From: Tolypothrix sp. NIES-4075
GTDB taxonomy: Bacteria; Cyanobacteriota; Cyanobacteriia; Cyanobacteriales; Nostocaceae
Direction: 5' to 3'
Assembly (NCBI RefSeq): GCF_002218085.1
Contig: NZ_BDUC01000003.1
Span: 469,666-533,665 of the forward strand
Length of the DNA stretch: 64,000 bases
Below the pieces are notes generated by a model. It did no database searches. It was not told the origin of the DNA and saw only the letters and a list, made by a program, of their open reading frames with translations. This document shows, one piece after another, positions 55,552 through 64,000 of this stretch. Both the position numbers and the translations under genes were made by a program. The number at the start of each line of letters is the position of its first letter. Position 1 is the first letter of the stretch.

Positions 55552-56499
55552 CTATGCGTGTTTAGAGCCTCTTTCCTGCGGCAGAGTAATGCCTAAGCGT
55601 CGCTGTAAAGCTTCTACTACTTCTTCTGCCGACTTCTGACCGAAGTTTTTGATTTCTAAGAGGTCTTCTTGAGTGAAATCCAACAAATCTGCTACAGAGT
55701 TTACTTGTGCTCGTTTGAGACAGTTATAAGCTCGTACAGAAAGTTGCAATTCTTCGATGGGAATTTGAGCGGTTGGATCGTCTGGGATATCTGAGTTTGT
55801 ATCTACTGGATCGAGGGAGATATCTTTCAACGGATTGAATAAATCTACCAAGATACCAGCAGCAGAGGAAAGTGCTTCTTGAGGTGAGATACTGCCATTT
55901 GTCCAAACTTCCAACAATAGTCGGTCTTTTGGTGTGGAGTTATCTCCACGAAAGTCTTCAACACTATAGTTAACTTTCCGCACTGGCATAAACACCGAGT
56001 CAATTTGGAGAAAGTCTAAAGATGTAGCTTCCTCACGTCCTCGCTCTACGGTGCGATATCCTTTGCCTTTCTCAATGCGGAATTCCATTTCCAGCTTGGC
56101 GCCCTCTGCAATGGTCGCTACATACTGGGTTTGGTCGATAGCTTCTACTTCACTAGGCAAATCAAAATGTGCCGCAGTGATTGTTGCTGGACCTGTCACA
56201 AGTAACCGACCTATCTGGGGTTGAGAAGAATAGTTTTTCAGGATAACTTCCTTCATTCTCATGAGGATTTCCAGTACGTCTTCTCGCACACCCGGAACTG
56301 TGGCAAACTCGTGTGAAACGCCTGCAATCCGCACTGCGGTAACTGCTGTACCCTCTAGATTAGATAGTAAAACTCTTCTCAGGGCGTTGCCTACTGTTGT
56401 TCCTTGACCGCGCTCTAGAGGTTCTAGGACAAATTTACTGTAATGGTTCCGACTTTCTTCTGTATTGGATTCTACACATTCAATTTGAAACTGCGCCAC
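55552..56499 (-). CDS. rpoA: RNA polymerase alpha subunit
   Basis: The 315-residue protein has the dimerisation domain (FVLEPLERGQGTTVGNALRR, VREDVLEILMRMKEVIL) and the C-terminal helix-hairpin-helix domain (LSVRAYNCLKRAQVNSVADL, EDLLEIKNFGQKSAEEVVEA) that touches UP elements and activators. Linker about 225-245. Full length. Confidence 0.97.
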   Translation of the reverse strand: MAQFQIECVESNTEESRNHYSKFVLEPLERGQGTTVGNALRRVLLSNLEGTAVTAVRIAGVSHEFATVPGVREDVLEILMRMKEVILKNYSSQPQIGRLLVTGPATITAAHFDLPSEVEAIDQTQYVATIAEGAKLEMEFRIEKGKGYRTVERGREEATSLDFLQIDSVFMPVRKVNYSVEDFRGDNSTPKDRLLLEVWTNGSISPQEALSSAAGILVDLFNPLKDISLDPVDTNSDIPDDPTAQIPIEELQLSVRAYNCLKRAQVNSVADLLDFTQEDLLEIKNFGQKSAEEVVEALQRRLGITLPQERGSKHA

Positions 56500-56573
56500 G
56501 GAGTAGCCTCCCTTCTTTTAAGGTGCTGCTAAAAGACAAATCATTGCCTCGTCTTTATCTACTTAATGCTTTG

Positions 56574-56632
56574 GAGCTTCAAGCAACATTTTTCAAGCTT
56601 GCTTGTGCTTGAAAAATGTTGGTATTTGAAGC
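56574..56632 (-). other. hairpin between rpsK and rpoA
   Basis: AACATTTTTCAAG (56585-56597) pairs exactly with CTTGAAAAATGTT (56608-56620), and outer GCTTCAA / TTGAAGC extends it. It lies in the 190-base gap and could affect rpoA expression or mRNA processing. Confidence 0.6.
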
Positions 56633-56689
56633 TTCCACTCATAGCTTGTGGACGATGCAGCTAAAATGCGATCGCCCAACAGTTTATGT

Positions 56690-57085
56690 CTAAACTCGAC
56701 GGCGCTTCGGCGGACGGCAACCATTGTGAGGAATTGGGGTAATATCCCGAATCAGTGTAATTTCCAATCCCGCTCCTTGCAGTGCCCGGATAGCAGTTTC
56801 TCTACCTGCTCCAGGACCTGAAACCATTACCTCAATTTGGCGCATTCCAGAGTCCATCGCTCGGCGTGCTGCACTTTCTGCGGCGGTTTGGGCTGCGAAG
56901 GGAGTTCCCTTTTTTGCTCCTTTAAAACCGCTAGATCCAGCACTTGCCCAAGAAATCACATCTCCGTTTTGATCGGTAATGGTGACAATGCTATTGTTGA
57001 AAGTAGACTGGATATATGCCATTCCGTTAGGAACGTTGCGTTTTTGCTTTTTACTGCCACTTTTTTTAGTTGGTTGTCGCGCCAT
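56690..57085 (-). CDS. rpsK: 30S ribosomal protein uS11
   Basis: The 131-residue protein has [40 protein letters not shown] and the C-terminal [14 protein letters not shown]. Usual place between rpsM and rpoA. Confidence 0.97.
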   Translation of the reverse strand: MARQPTKKSGSKKQKRNVPNGMAYIQSTFNNSIVTITDQNGDVISWASAGSSGFKGAKKGTPFAAQTAAESAARRAMDSGMRQIEVMVSGPGAGRETAIRALQGAGLEITLIRDITPIPHNGCRPPKRRRV

Positions 57086-57136
57086 AATCTCGGTGTAGTT
57101 GAATAATGGTAATAATTGTTGTCAGACAAAAGAAAT

Positions 57137-57517
57137 TTATTTGCCGGGAGCTTTCTTCTTACCTGCCACTGTTTGCCGTCTGCCTCGACGAGTTCTGGCG
57201 TTGGTACGAGTTCTCTGTCCTCTGACTGGCAAGCCCATCCGATGACGACGACCTCTGTAGGTGCCTATATCAATGAGCCGCTTGATGTTCAGTGCCTCTA
57301 GACGCCGCAAGTCACCTTCTACTTGATAGTCGCTTTCAATGATTCCCCGTAGCGCTGCTACATCGGCATCACTTAAGTCTTTTACACGAATGTCTGGATT
57401 TACACCAGTATTAGTTAAGATTTCTTGCGATCTAGATAATCCAATTCCGTAGATATAAGTTAGACCAATTTCTACGCGTTTGTCCCGTGGAAGGTCTACT
57501 CCGGCAATACGTGCCAT
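57137..57517 (-). CDS. rpsM: 30S ribosomal protein uS13
   Basis: The 126-residue protein shows [20 protein letters not shown], the helix-two-turn-helix part ([20 protein letters not shown]) and the basic tail [20 protein letters not shown]. It follows rpmJ by about 104 bases. Confidence 0.97.
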   Translation of the reverse strand: MARIAGVDLPRDKRVEIGLTYIYGIGLSRSQEILTNTGVNPDIRVKDLSDADVAALRGIIESDYQVEGDLRRLEALNIKRLIDIGTYRGRRHRMGLPVRGQRTRTNARTRRGRRQTVAGKKKAPGK

Positions 57518-57621
57518 TTGTTGCTTTCTCCCTATTGTTCTGGCTATGAATGCTGTTAGTATCTTTTGATGGTGATTTTTCTCGCCTCACCTGATTAACG
57601 TCATTGCTCGCAGTATCGATG

Positions 57622-57735
57622 CTATCCCTGACGTTGCTTGTGCTTGGGATTTACACAAATCACCATCACGCGCCCGCGACGTTTGATCACGTTACACTTT
57701 TCACAAATCTTCTTGACTGAAGCTCTGACTTTCAT
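57622..57735 (-). CDS. rpmJ: 50S ribosomal protein bL36
   Basis: A 37-residue protein: [20 protein letters not shown] then [17 protein letters not shown]. The zinc ligands Cys11, Cys14, Cys27 and His32 are all present. It lies in the standard place between infA and rpsM. Confidence 0.96.
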   Translation of the reverse strand: MKVRASVKKICEKCNVIKRRGRVMVICVNPKHKQRQG

Positions 57736-57849
57736 GCCGTTCTTAATTGACTCCAAATAGTGAATTATAGCATTTTTGGGGAATTTAGTCAGTTAAATTT
57801 TTGGGAAACACCAAATTTAGTTGTTTATGGTAAAATTCTCTACATATAC

Positions 57850-58044
57850 TTACTTATTTCGCAGTCGATAAGTGATTCTGGCTTTTTGATGGTCGTTATT
57901 ATCCAACTTAACTTTGACGCGATCGCTAACTAAAATTTTGATATAGTGACGATGCCGGGGGAGGTAAGCCAAGATGTTAGATCCATTGTCAAGTTCAACC
58001 TGAAACCTCCAAGCTTTAACAGTAAATCCATTTTCCCTTTCCAC
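57850..58044 (-). CDS. IF-1-like second frame beside infA
   Basis: From GTG 58044 the frame gives 64 residues, but homology to IF-1 continues upstream to about 58113: [20 protein letters not shown], then [60 protein letters not shown]. It aligns with infA throughout, with an extra [14 protein letters not shown] insertion. The position matching the infA TTG start reads TTA, and the upstream codons are ATA and stop, so no usual start precedes the first beta strand. It is either a decaying copy or a product with a rare or internal start. Confidence 0.5.
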   Translation of the reverse strand: MERENGFTVKAWRFQVELDNGSNILAYLPRHRHYIKILVSDRVKVKLDNNDHQKARITYRLRNK

Positions 58045-58142
58045 CTTGCCAAGTGGTAAGACTTCGGTAACAGTACCTTCAATTGAAATCGCATCTTCCT
58101 TAGGGAATAATATTTACCTCAAGTTAAAAGTTTTACCATTAC

Positions 58143-58367
58143 CTACTTTTTCCGCAGTCGATAAGTAATTCTACCCTTAGTCAGGTCGTAGGGAGTTAAT
58201 TCTACTTTGACGCGATCGCCAGGTAAAATTTTGATATAGTTCCGGCGAATCTTACCCGAAATGTGAGCCAGAACATTAAAGCCGTTGTCCAGGTCAACGC
58301 GAAACATCGCATTTGGTAGGGACTCTGTGACAGTGCCTTCCATTTCAATCAAATCTTGTTTAGACAA
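58143..58367 (-). CDS. infA: translation initiation factor IF-1
   Basis: The 74-residue OB-fold protein reads [60 protein letters not shown], then [13 protein letters not shown]. It starts at TTG with GAGGAAA upstream. It binds the 30S A site in initiation. Place between adk and rpmJ is standard, except for the extra IF-1-like frame after it. Confidence 0.96.
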
Positions 58368-58503
58368 TTTATTTTTTCCTCAATTCAACACTCTCCTCCG
58401 ACAGTTGCAGTAATTACATCTGCAAGAGAACACAAAGGAGCGATTATATCAACAGTTTCTTAATATATTTTAGCGAAATTTTCAATTCATCCTGACAAAC
58501 ATT

Positions 58504-58529
58504 GGGCAGGGGCGCTCTTTACCCTGCCC
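58504..58529 (-). other. hairpin between adk and infA
   Basis: GGGCAGGG pairs with CCCTGCCC around a 10-base loop. No T run follows on minus within 10 bases, so it is more a processing or attenuation site than a strong terminator. Confidence 0.55.
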
Positions 58530-58569
58530 GTACTGGTGAGTAGGAAATTCCCTATTTCTTTTTCTGAAG

Positions 58570-59127
58570 TTAAAAAGCGATTACCTTCTTGAGTTCATTA
58601 GTGACTTCTTCTTGGGATTGATTACCATTGACGGTGAGAAGTTGTTGTTTCGATCCGTAATAATCAATCAAAGGTGCAGTTTCATTGCGGTATACTTCTA
58701 AGCGACGACGAATCACTTCTTCAGTATCATCTTTTCGTCCGCGTTCGAGTAAACGTGCTACCACTACATCATCTGGGACATCCAGATTGACCACCTTTTC
58801 ACCGTTAGAAAGACCCATATCAAGCAGCAATTCCTGCAAAAAAACTGCTTGCGTTACTTTGCGAGGAAAGCCATCTAAAATCCATCCAGACTTAATATCT
58901 GGTTGACTAAGACGCTCCTGCACTAGCTCCTGCATTAGCTGGTCGGGAACCAACTCGCCGCTATCAACGTAATTTTGAGCTTTGATTCCTAAAAGGGTTT
59001 GCTCTTTCATTGCTTGACGCAAAATATCACCCGTGGAAATATGGGGAATATTGCACTCGTAAGCTAAGTTTTGAGCTTGAGTTCCCTTACCAGCTCCAGG
59101 CGGTCCCAAGAAGATTAATCGCGTCAC
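58570..59127 (-). CDS. adk: adenylate kinase
   Basis: The 185-residue short-form kinase (no zinc LID) interconverts ATP + AMP and 2 ADP. It has the P-loop GPPGAGKGTQA, HISTGDILRQAMKEQTLLG, WILDGFPRKVTQA (AMP site) and LLERGRKDDTEEVIRRRLEV. It starts with GTG overlapping the secY stop by one base, so coupled. Confidence 0.96.
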   Translation of the reverse strand: MTRLIFLGPPGAGKGTQAQNLAYECNIPHISTGDILRQAMKEQTLLGIKAQNYVDSGELVPDQLMQELVQERLSQPDIKSGWILDGFPRKVTQAVFLQELLLDMGLSNGEKVVNLDVPDDVVVARLLERGRKDDTEEVIRRRLEVYRNETAPLIDYYGSKQQLLTVNGNQSQEEVTNELKKVIAF

Positions 59128-60440
59128 TATTGTTTCACCATTCCTTCATAGCGCTGAGAGATGACGTAAGTCTGGACTTGTTTTGCTGTGTCAATTGCCA
59201 CACCAACCAGAATTAGCAAGCTGGTTGCACCAAGTCCTTTAAAGGTTGGTACACCTAAAGAGCTTTCGACAGCGGTGGGAATAATGGCAACTAAGCCCAA
59301 AAAGATAGCACCTAAAAAAGTTAGTCGATTCGTCACGCGCTCAATATACTCGCTCGTTGTTTTACCCGGACGAACGCCAGGAATACTAGAACCCATTTTT
59401 TTCAAGTTCTGCGCCACATCTACTGGGTTAAGAATCAACGAAGAGTAGAAGTAGCTGAAGAAAACAATAGAAACGAGGTAAATCAGCGAGTATGCCCAAG
59501 GCGCAGAACCACCCGGACTCAAATAAGTGTTAACAATTCTAATCAAGTCCGGATTTTTAGTGAAATTCGCGAGCAAAAGTGGCAAACTCAAGATGGCAGC
59601 CGCAAAAATAATCGGCATGACACCGCCTTGATTTAGCCGCAGGGGTAGATAACTACGCTGCTCTGCCAAAACACGCCGACCAACTTGACGACGGGCGGAA
59701 ATAATTGGGATGCGCCGCGTTCCTTCTTGAACAAAGACAATCCCAACAATTGTTGCCAAGAACACCAAAACCAGGACAATCACACGCCCGACTATTTCCC
59801 GACCGCCGACTTGCACCAAATCGATGGTATCGCCCAAAGATTTTGGTAGTGAGGCGACAATGTTGACAAAAATCAACAAAGATGCTCCATTACCAATGCC
59901 TCGCTCGGTGATTAGTTCTGATGCCCACATAACGAACATAGAACCAGCCGTGAGAGCGATCGCTGTTTCCGCTACGAAAATTGGACCGGGTTCTTTAGCA
60001 AATTGCTGTAAGAAAAATGTCGAGAACGCAGTACTTTGAATAATCGCCCAACCTAAAGACACATAGCGTGTAATTTGGGAAATTTTTCGCCGTCCAGCTT
60101 CGCCTTCATTTTTCTGTAAATTTTCTAAAGCTGGTATCGCAGTCGTGAGCAATTGGATAATAATGGAAGCGTTAATGTAAGGCAAGATGCCCAAGGCAAA
60201 GACTCCCAAAGTAGAAAGTCCGCGTCCTGAGAATATGTCTAACAAGCCGAATATCGCACTATTACCCTGAATCGCTTGGTGAAATAAGTCGCGATTTATT
60301 CCAGGTATGGGCAAATAGATGCCTAGGCGAATCAAAATTAAAATACCGACGGTGACAAGCAGCCGACCTCTTAGTCCCGCTGCTTGCGCCATCTGCATAA
60401 AAGTTTCTTGAGCCGTTGGGGCTTTGTCTCGACTAATCAT
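59127..60440 (-). CDS. secY: preprotein translocase channel SecY
   Basis: The 437-residue membrane protein has ten hydrophobic helices, the plug region after IYLPIPGINRD, and cytosolic loops with RVTFLGA-like RLTFLGAIFL and KKMGSSIPGVRPGKTTSEYI. It forms the membrane pore of the Sec system in both plasma and thylakoid membranes of cyanobacteria. Confidence 0.97.
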   Translation of the reverse strand: MISRDKAPTAQETFMQMAQAAGLRGRLLVTVGILILIRLGIYLPIPGINRDLFHQAIQGNSAIFGLLDIFSGRGLSTLGVFALGILPYINASIIIQLLTTAIPALENLQKNEGEAGRRKISQITRYVSLGWAIIQSTAFSTFFLQQFAKEPGPIFVAETAIALTAGSMFVMWASELITERGIGNGASLLIFVNIVASLPKSLGDTIDLVQVGGREIVGRVIVLVLVFLATIVGIVFVQEGTRRIPIISARRQVGRRVLAEQRSYLPLRLNQGGVMPIIFAAAILSLPLLLANFTKNPDLIRIVNTYLSPGGSAPWAYSLIYLVSIVFFSYFYSSLILNPVDVAQNLKKMGSSIPGVRPGKTTSEYIERVTNRLTFLGAIFLGLVAIIPTAVESSLGVPTFKGLGATSLLILVGVAIDTAKQVQTYVISQRYEGMVKQ

Positions 60441-60454
60441 AAAGGGCTACCTTT

Positions 60455-60553
60455 GAACGTATGAAGTATGAAGTGTGAAGTGTGAAGTACGCTCGTCAGA
60501 AGTATAAAATGTGAAGTATATATTTTTCATCCTTCTCCTTCATACTTCATCAT
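60455..60553. repeat. GAAGTGT / TACTTCA array between rplO and secY
   Basis: Tandem GTATGAA and GTGTGAA heptads followed by inverse CATACTTCAT units. Confidence 0.75.
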
Positions 60554-60997
60554 TCATAAAACTTCACAACTCCCACCAGCTGCCTCAATTTTGCTTCGAG
60601 CTTGGCTTGTGAAAGCTGCCGCTTTGACATTGAGAGCAACGCTCAATTCCCCATTGCCCAAAATTTTCAATGGTGCTTTGGCACTAGTAATAATACCTGA
60701 TGCCTTTAAAGATTCCAAAGTAACTTCTGTATTGGCAGGAAGGGAAGCTAGTTTCTCTACATTAATCGTAGTGTAATTTTTACGATTAATAATTGGAAAG
60801 CCCTTTAACTTAGGGATACGGCGATACAACGGCTGTTGACCACCTTCAAATCCAGGTCGGGTGCTGCTACCAGAGCGAGATTTTTGACCCCGCATACCTA
60901 AACCAGCACTGGCACCTTGACCGGCAGAAATACCCCGACCTACACGTTTGCCGCGTTTTTTCGAGCCTTTTTGAGGACGAACATCATTTAGTCTCAT
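60554..60997 (-). CDS. rplO: 50S ribosomal protein uL15
   Basis: The 147-residue protein has the Gly/Arg/Lys-rich N-terminus ([20 protein letters not shown]), [20 protein letters not shown] and C-terminal [13 protein letters not shown]. Standard place between rpsE and secY; rpmD is missing, as usual in cyanobacteria. Confidence 0.97.
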   Translation of the reverse strand: MRLNDVRPQKGSKKRGKRVGRGISAGQGASAGLGMRGQKSRSGSSTRPGFEGGQQPLYRRIPKLKGFPIINRKNYTTINVEKLASLPANTEVTLESLKASGIITSAKAPLKILGNGELSVALNVKAAAFTSQARSKIEAAGGSCEVL

Positions 60998-61009
60998 AAT
61001 TACAACGAA

Positions 61010-61140
61010 TGTTGCTAGTTGTTAGTTGTTAATTGTTGGTGAACCACTGCGTTGGGCGGCTCTGCCGACTTGTTCGCGCAGCGTCTCCCCTTGGGAGAAG
61101 CAAGTGGTGAACCCGAAGGGTTGTTAGTTGTTGGTTGTTG
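61010..61140. repeat. GTTAGTTG units and a palindromic insert
   Basis: Two GTTGTTAGTTGTT blocks flank a segment with CTCTGCCGACTTGTTCGCGC and CCCCTTGGGAG, which looks like a dispersed element. It lies between rpsE and rplO. Confidence 0.7.
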
Positions 61141-61185
61141 ATTAAGTTTTCTCCTAACCACTCAACTAAGAACAAATAACGCATG

Positions 61186-61713
61186 TTATATGTAGAGATT
61201 CTCAATGGGAACGCCTCTATCTTCGGCAACTTCAGCGAAGGTACGCAGGGTAGATAAGGCATTAACTGCGGCTCTAGCATTATTGAGTGGATTGTTGGAG
61301 CCGAGTTGTTTGGCTAAAATGTTGCGAACTCCGGCTAACTCCAATACGGTACGGACAGCACCACCGGCAATTACCCCGGTTCCTGGAGATGCTGGTCGCA
61401 TTATTACTTTTGCGCCACCACCGGTGCCATCAATAGGATGGGGAATGGAGTTGGATTTGGTCATGGGGATTTCGATCAGATGTTTTTTGCCGTCGGCTAC
61501 GCCTTTTTTAACGGCACCAATTACATCTGAAGCTTTACCTACTCCCACGCCAACTTGACCGCGTTCGTTGCCAACGACAACGATCGCTCGAAAGCTGAGT
61601 TTTTTACCTCCTTTAACGACCTTACTAACACGTCGGATCTGAATCACCCGTTCTTGCCAAGTTGTCTCTTCTTTCTTGGCGCGTTTTGTTTTGTTTTTAC
61701 GCTCGGTTGCCAT
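61186..61713 (-). CDS. rpsE: 30S ribosomal protein uS5
   Basis: The 175-residue protein has the dsRBD-like [40 protein letters not shown] and the [20 protein letters not shown] block. A Lys-rich N-terminus precedes it. Usual order. Confidence 0.97.
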   Translation of the reverse strand: MATERKNKTKRAKKEETTWQERVIQIRRVSKVVKGGKKLSFRAIVVVGNERGQVGVGVGKASDVIGAVKKGVADGKKHLIEIPMTKSNSIPHPIDGTGGGAKVIMRPASPGTGVIAGGAVRTVLELAGVRNILAKQLGSNNPLNNARAAVNALSTLRTFAEVAEDRGVPIENLYI

Positions 61714-61727
61714 AATTAATGCTATGT

Positions 61728-61842
61728 AGGTTGTTGGTTGTTAGTTGTAGGTTGTTAATTGTTAGTTGCTAATTGTTAGTTGTTATTTGTTGGTTACTCT
61801 ACTAACCACTATCCACGCTCCTACGCTCCCACTAACTAATTA
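61728..61842. repeat. TTGTTAG array between rplR and rpsE
   Basis: Tandem GGTTGTT / GTTAGTT heptads and inverse ACTAACTAA units. Confidence 0.8.
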
Positions 61843-61847
61843 CTAAT

Positions 61848-62210
61848 CTAGAATTCTAAGCCTGCTTCCCGTGCGGCATCAGCTAAAGCTTTGATGCGAC
61901 CATGATATAAATTACCACCTCGATCAAAAACTACTTGAGTTATGCCTTTTTCGAGCGATCGCGCTGCAATCAACTTGCCAACTTGCACGCTAGCTTCTCG
62001 GTTCGCTCCTGTAGGCAAATTAGATTTCAAATCTGGTTCTACACTCGAAGCTGCGACAATTGTATGATGCTTGGTATCATCAATTACCTGAGCATAAATA
62101 TGCTCGTTCGAGCGAAATACAGCTAAACGCGGACGTTCTTCAGAACCGCTTACTTTACCACGGACGCGTCGATGGCGACGCTGTTTAGATTCTTTGCGAG
62201 TAAGTTTCAT
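61848..62210 (-). CDS. rplR: 50S ribosomal protein uL18
   Basis: The 120-residue protein contains [40 protein letters not shown] and [20 protein letters not shown]. It binds 5S rRNA. It starts two bases after the rplF stop. Confidence 0.97.
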   Translation of the reverse strand: MKLTRKESKQRRHRRVRGKVSGSEERPRLAVFRSNEHIYAQVIDDTKHHTIVAASSVEPDLKSNLPTGANREASVQVGKLIAARSLEKGITQVVFDRGGNLYHGRIKALADAAREAGLEF

Positions 62211-62212
62211 TT

Positions 62213-62758
62213 TTACTTCTTACCTTTACCAGTCTTACCAGCTTTACGTCTAACCACTTCACCAGCGTAGCGAATACCTTTACCTTTATAAGGTTCTGGT
62301 CGGCGAACTTCGCGAATTTTCGCTGCGGTGTTGCCTACTATTTCTTTGTCATACCCGCTAACGATGACGTTAGTAGTACCTTCAACTGCAAACTGAATTC
62401 CCTCTGGTGGGGCAATTTGGATTTGATGGCTATAACCCATATTCAAAATGAGGTTACGACCTTGAACTTGTGCCCTATAACCTACCCCTTGAATTTCCAA
62501 CCGACGTTGAAAACCTGTGGAAACTCCTTCTACCATGTTGGCAACTAAGGTACGGCATAAACCGTGTAGCTGCCGAGATGTGCGGGAATCATCGCGCCGG
62601 TTTACTTGTAATATTTCCCCTTCTTGGGAGACAATCACATTAGTCGGAAGGTCGCGAGAAAGTTCACCTTTGGGACCTTTGACCACAACTTTTGTGCCGT
62701 CAATTGTTATTTGTACTTTGGCGGGGACTGTAATTGGACGTTTACCAATTCGAGACAT
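62213..62758 (-). CDS. rplF: 50S ribosomal protein uL6
   Basis: The 181-residue protein has [32 protein letters not shown] and the C-terminal [20 protein letters not shown]. Full length. Confidence 0.97.
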   Translation of the reverse strand: MSRIGKRPITVPAKVQITIDGTKVVVKGPKGELSRDLPTNVIVSQEGEILQVNRRDDSRTSRQLHGLCRTLVANMVEGVSTGFQRRLEIQGVGYRAQVQGRNLILNMGYSHQIQIAPPEGIQFAVEGTTNVIVSGYDKEIVGNTAAKIREVRRPEPYKGKGIRYAGEVVRRKAGKTGKGKK

Positions 62759-62765
62759 AAATTTT

Positions 62766-62853
62766 TATCCTTTGTTATTTGTTAGTTGTTGCTTGTTATT
62801 TGTTAGTTGTTTTATGAACTAACCACTAACTACTAACCACTAACTACTAACCT
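62766..62853. repeat. TTGTTAG / ACTAACC array between rpsH and rplF
   Basis: GTTAGTTGTT units followed by AACCACTAACTACT units, forming a possible hairpin. Confidence 0.8.
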
Positions 62854-62855
62854 TC

Positions 62856-63257
62856 TTACCAAACGTAGCAAAGCACTTCACCACCCAAGTTCTGACGTCG
62901 CGCTTCGCGATCGGTCATGATGCCACTGGATGTAGAAATAATCGCAATGCCAATACCACCTAATACCCGTGGTAATTCTTTTTTGTTGGAGTAAACCCGC
63001 AAGCCTGGTTTGCTTACCCGCTTTAAGGCAGTGATTAAAGGCTGGCGATTTTTCCCCTTGTATTTCAAGGCAATCACCAAGTTACGCTTTACTCCATCTT
63101 CGGCTTCTTCGTATTCGGAAATAAAGCCTTCTTCACGAAGCACTTTAGCAATACTACGGGTCGTTTTTGTCGCTGGCACTAGTGTTGTTTGATGCCTTGC
63201 CATAGTAGCATTGCGGATGCGCGTCAGCATATCTGCAATTGTGTCGTTAGCCGCCAT
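62856..63257 (-). CDS. rpsH: 30S ribosomal protein uS8
   Basis: The 133-residue protein has [40 protein letters not shown] and the C-terminal [20 protein letters not shown]. Normal length and place. Confidence 0.97.
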   Translation of the reverse strand: MAANDTIADMLTRIRNATMARHQTTLVPATKTTRSIAKVLREEGFISEYEEAEDGVKRNLVIALKYKGKNRQPLITALKRVSKPGLRVYSNKKELPRVLGGIGIAIISTSSGIMTDREARRQNLGGEVLCYVW

Positions 63258-63278
63258 CGTTCCCTCGTATAACTGAAC

Positions 63279-63827
63279 TTATTGATCGCGAAAGGGCATT
63301 CCCATTTCTTTGAGTAAAGCGCGTCCTTCTTCGTCATTTTTTGCGCTGGTGATGATGGAAATATCCATACCACGTACTTGATCGATGCTGTCGTACTCGA
63401 CTTCTGGAAAAATTAGCTGTTCTCTTACACCGAGAGTGTAATTTCCCCGACCATCAAAGCTTTTAGGACTAATGCCGCGAAAGTCTCTAATTCTAGGCAA
63501 AGAAAGGCTGATCAGTCGGTCGATAAAGGCGTACATTCGTTCGCCTCTAAGTGTCACCATGATCCCAACAGGCATTCCTTGACGAATTTTGAAGCCAGCG
63601 ATCGCCTTTTTCGCTCGTGTAACTACCGGTTTTTGACCTGTGATCACAGCAATTTCACTTAATGAGGCTTCTAATGCTTTCGCGTTGGAAGCCGCTTCCC
63701 CCAATCCCCGATTCACGGTGATTTTTAGTAACTTCGGTACCTGATGAACGTTGGTGTATTGAAACTGATTCATCAGTTTGGGGACGATGGTTTCTCGGTA
63801 TAAATTTTTGAGTCTTGTTGTCGCCAT
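63279..63827 (-). CDS. rplE: 50S ribosomal protein uL5
   Basis: The 182-residue protein has [60 protein letters not shown] and [20 protein letters not shown]. It binds 5S rRNA. Short heptad-like sequence (GAGTTATGAGTT) lies upstream. Confidence 0.97.
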   Translation of the reverse strand: MATTRLKNLYRETIVPKLMNQFQYTNVHQVPKLLKITVNRGLGEAASNAKALEASLSEIAVITGQKPVVTRAKKAIAGFKIRQGMPVGIMVTLRGERMYAFIDRLISLSLPRIRDFRGISPKSFDGRGNYTLGVREQLIFPEVEYDSIDQVRGMDISIITSAKNDEEGRALLKEMGMPFRDQ

Positions 63828-63931
63828 ATTTTTTTTCCTGTTTATCCCTGGTCTTGGTCAGGGAAAAAGAAGTTATGAGTTTTGAGTTATGAGTTAAAGC
63901 TAACTCTTAACTCCTCACTCCTAATTCCTAA

Positions 63932-64000
63932 CTATTTATCAAGTATCTCGCCGGTTTTTTTCAACATCCGTACCTTCTTCCCTTCTTGGGTTGTGGTGTA
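63932..64000 (-). CDS. rplX: 50S ribosomal protein uL24 (partial)
   Basis: The last 22 codons are visible on minus: YTTTQEGKKVRMLKKTGEIL then DK and TAG at 63932-63934. This is the C-terminal end of uL24, which precedes rplE in the standard order. The rest lies beyond the right edge. Confidence 0.9.
   Translation of the reverse strand, partial: YTTTQEGKKVRMLKKTGEILDK

Overview
The window comes from a cyanobacterium, most likely a filamentous Nostocales-type species. The octamer GCGATCGC (HIP1) recurs throughout. The dark-operative protochlorophyllide reductase genes chlL and chlN, an orange carotenoid protein gene and many cyanobacteria-restricted families (DUF5331, DUF3318, CGLD27, DUF6887/DUF6888, Nif11 leaders) are present. 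Spacers are full of short tandem heptanucleotide arrays of the kind known from filamentous cyanobacteria. Function assignments rest on reading motifs by eye; no database search was run.

Layout. 1-6.7 kb: DUF924 protein, an orphan Nif11 leader peptide, GNAT acetyltransferase, ClpB, and small cyanobacterial genes including an overlapping DUF6888/DUF6887 pair. 7.3-10.5 kb: chlL, a DUF5331 gene and chlN, closed by a good terminator. 10.6-15.2 kb: an accessory patch with a complete IS630-like element inside a decayed DUF2442 gene, a RelE-type toxin-antitoxin pair, an uncharacterised 371-residue protein, an HNH endonuclease pair and a frameshifted small gene. 15.4-26.7 kb: hydrolase, YbjN-like and DUF3318 proteins, a PEP-CTERM phytase-like esterase, a STAS-sugar transferase fusion and a WcaI-type glycosyltransferase (exopolysaccharide), then yqeK, rsfS, a CGLD27 gene, asparaginase and initiator tRNA-Met. 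26.8-36.8 kb: GFA protein, AraC remnant, DUF697-type GTPase, two unidentified genes that may be a toxin and immunity pair, an orphan C5 DNA methyltransferase, deoC, recO carrying an in-frame minisatellite, an MFS exporter and a family 4 glycosyltransferase. 37-44.5 kb: ocp behind a long structured leader, a secreted repeat protein, a metalloprotease, secG, gpmI and an ABC-F protein. 44.6-51.6 kb: a second accessory patch with a decayed DUF2887 gene, about 950 bp of structured non-coding DNA, a double-glycine-leader peptide gene, an MmeI-like single-chain restriction-modification enzyme and two tandem XRE regulators.

51.6-64 kb, all on the minus strand: the S10/spc/alpha-type ribosomal cluster read from rplX, rplE, rpsH, rplF, rplR, rpsE, rplO, secY, adk, infA, an IF-1-like extra reading frame, rpmJ, rpsM, rpsK, rpoA, rplQ, truA, rplM, rpsI, rpmE, to prfA. 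The order is the usual cyanobacterial one. The unusual points are the divergent second IF-1 frame and heptanucleotide arrays in most of the longer spacers.

The most notable signals are the IF-1 duplicate without a normal start codon, a candidate pseudoknotted RNA near 45.8 kb, the possible toxin/immunity pair at 29.1-30.1 kb, orphan leader peptides, repeats that have become part of coding sequences (recO, the metalloprotease, the gene facing prfA) and the structured ocp leader.
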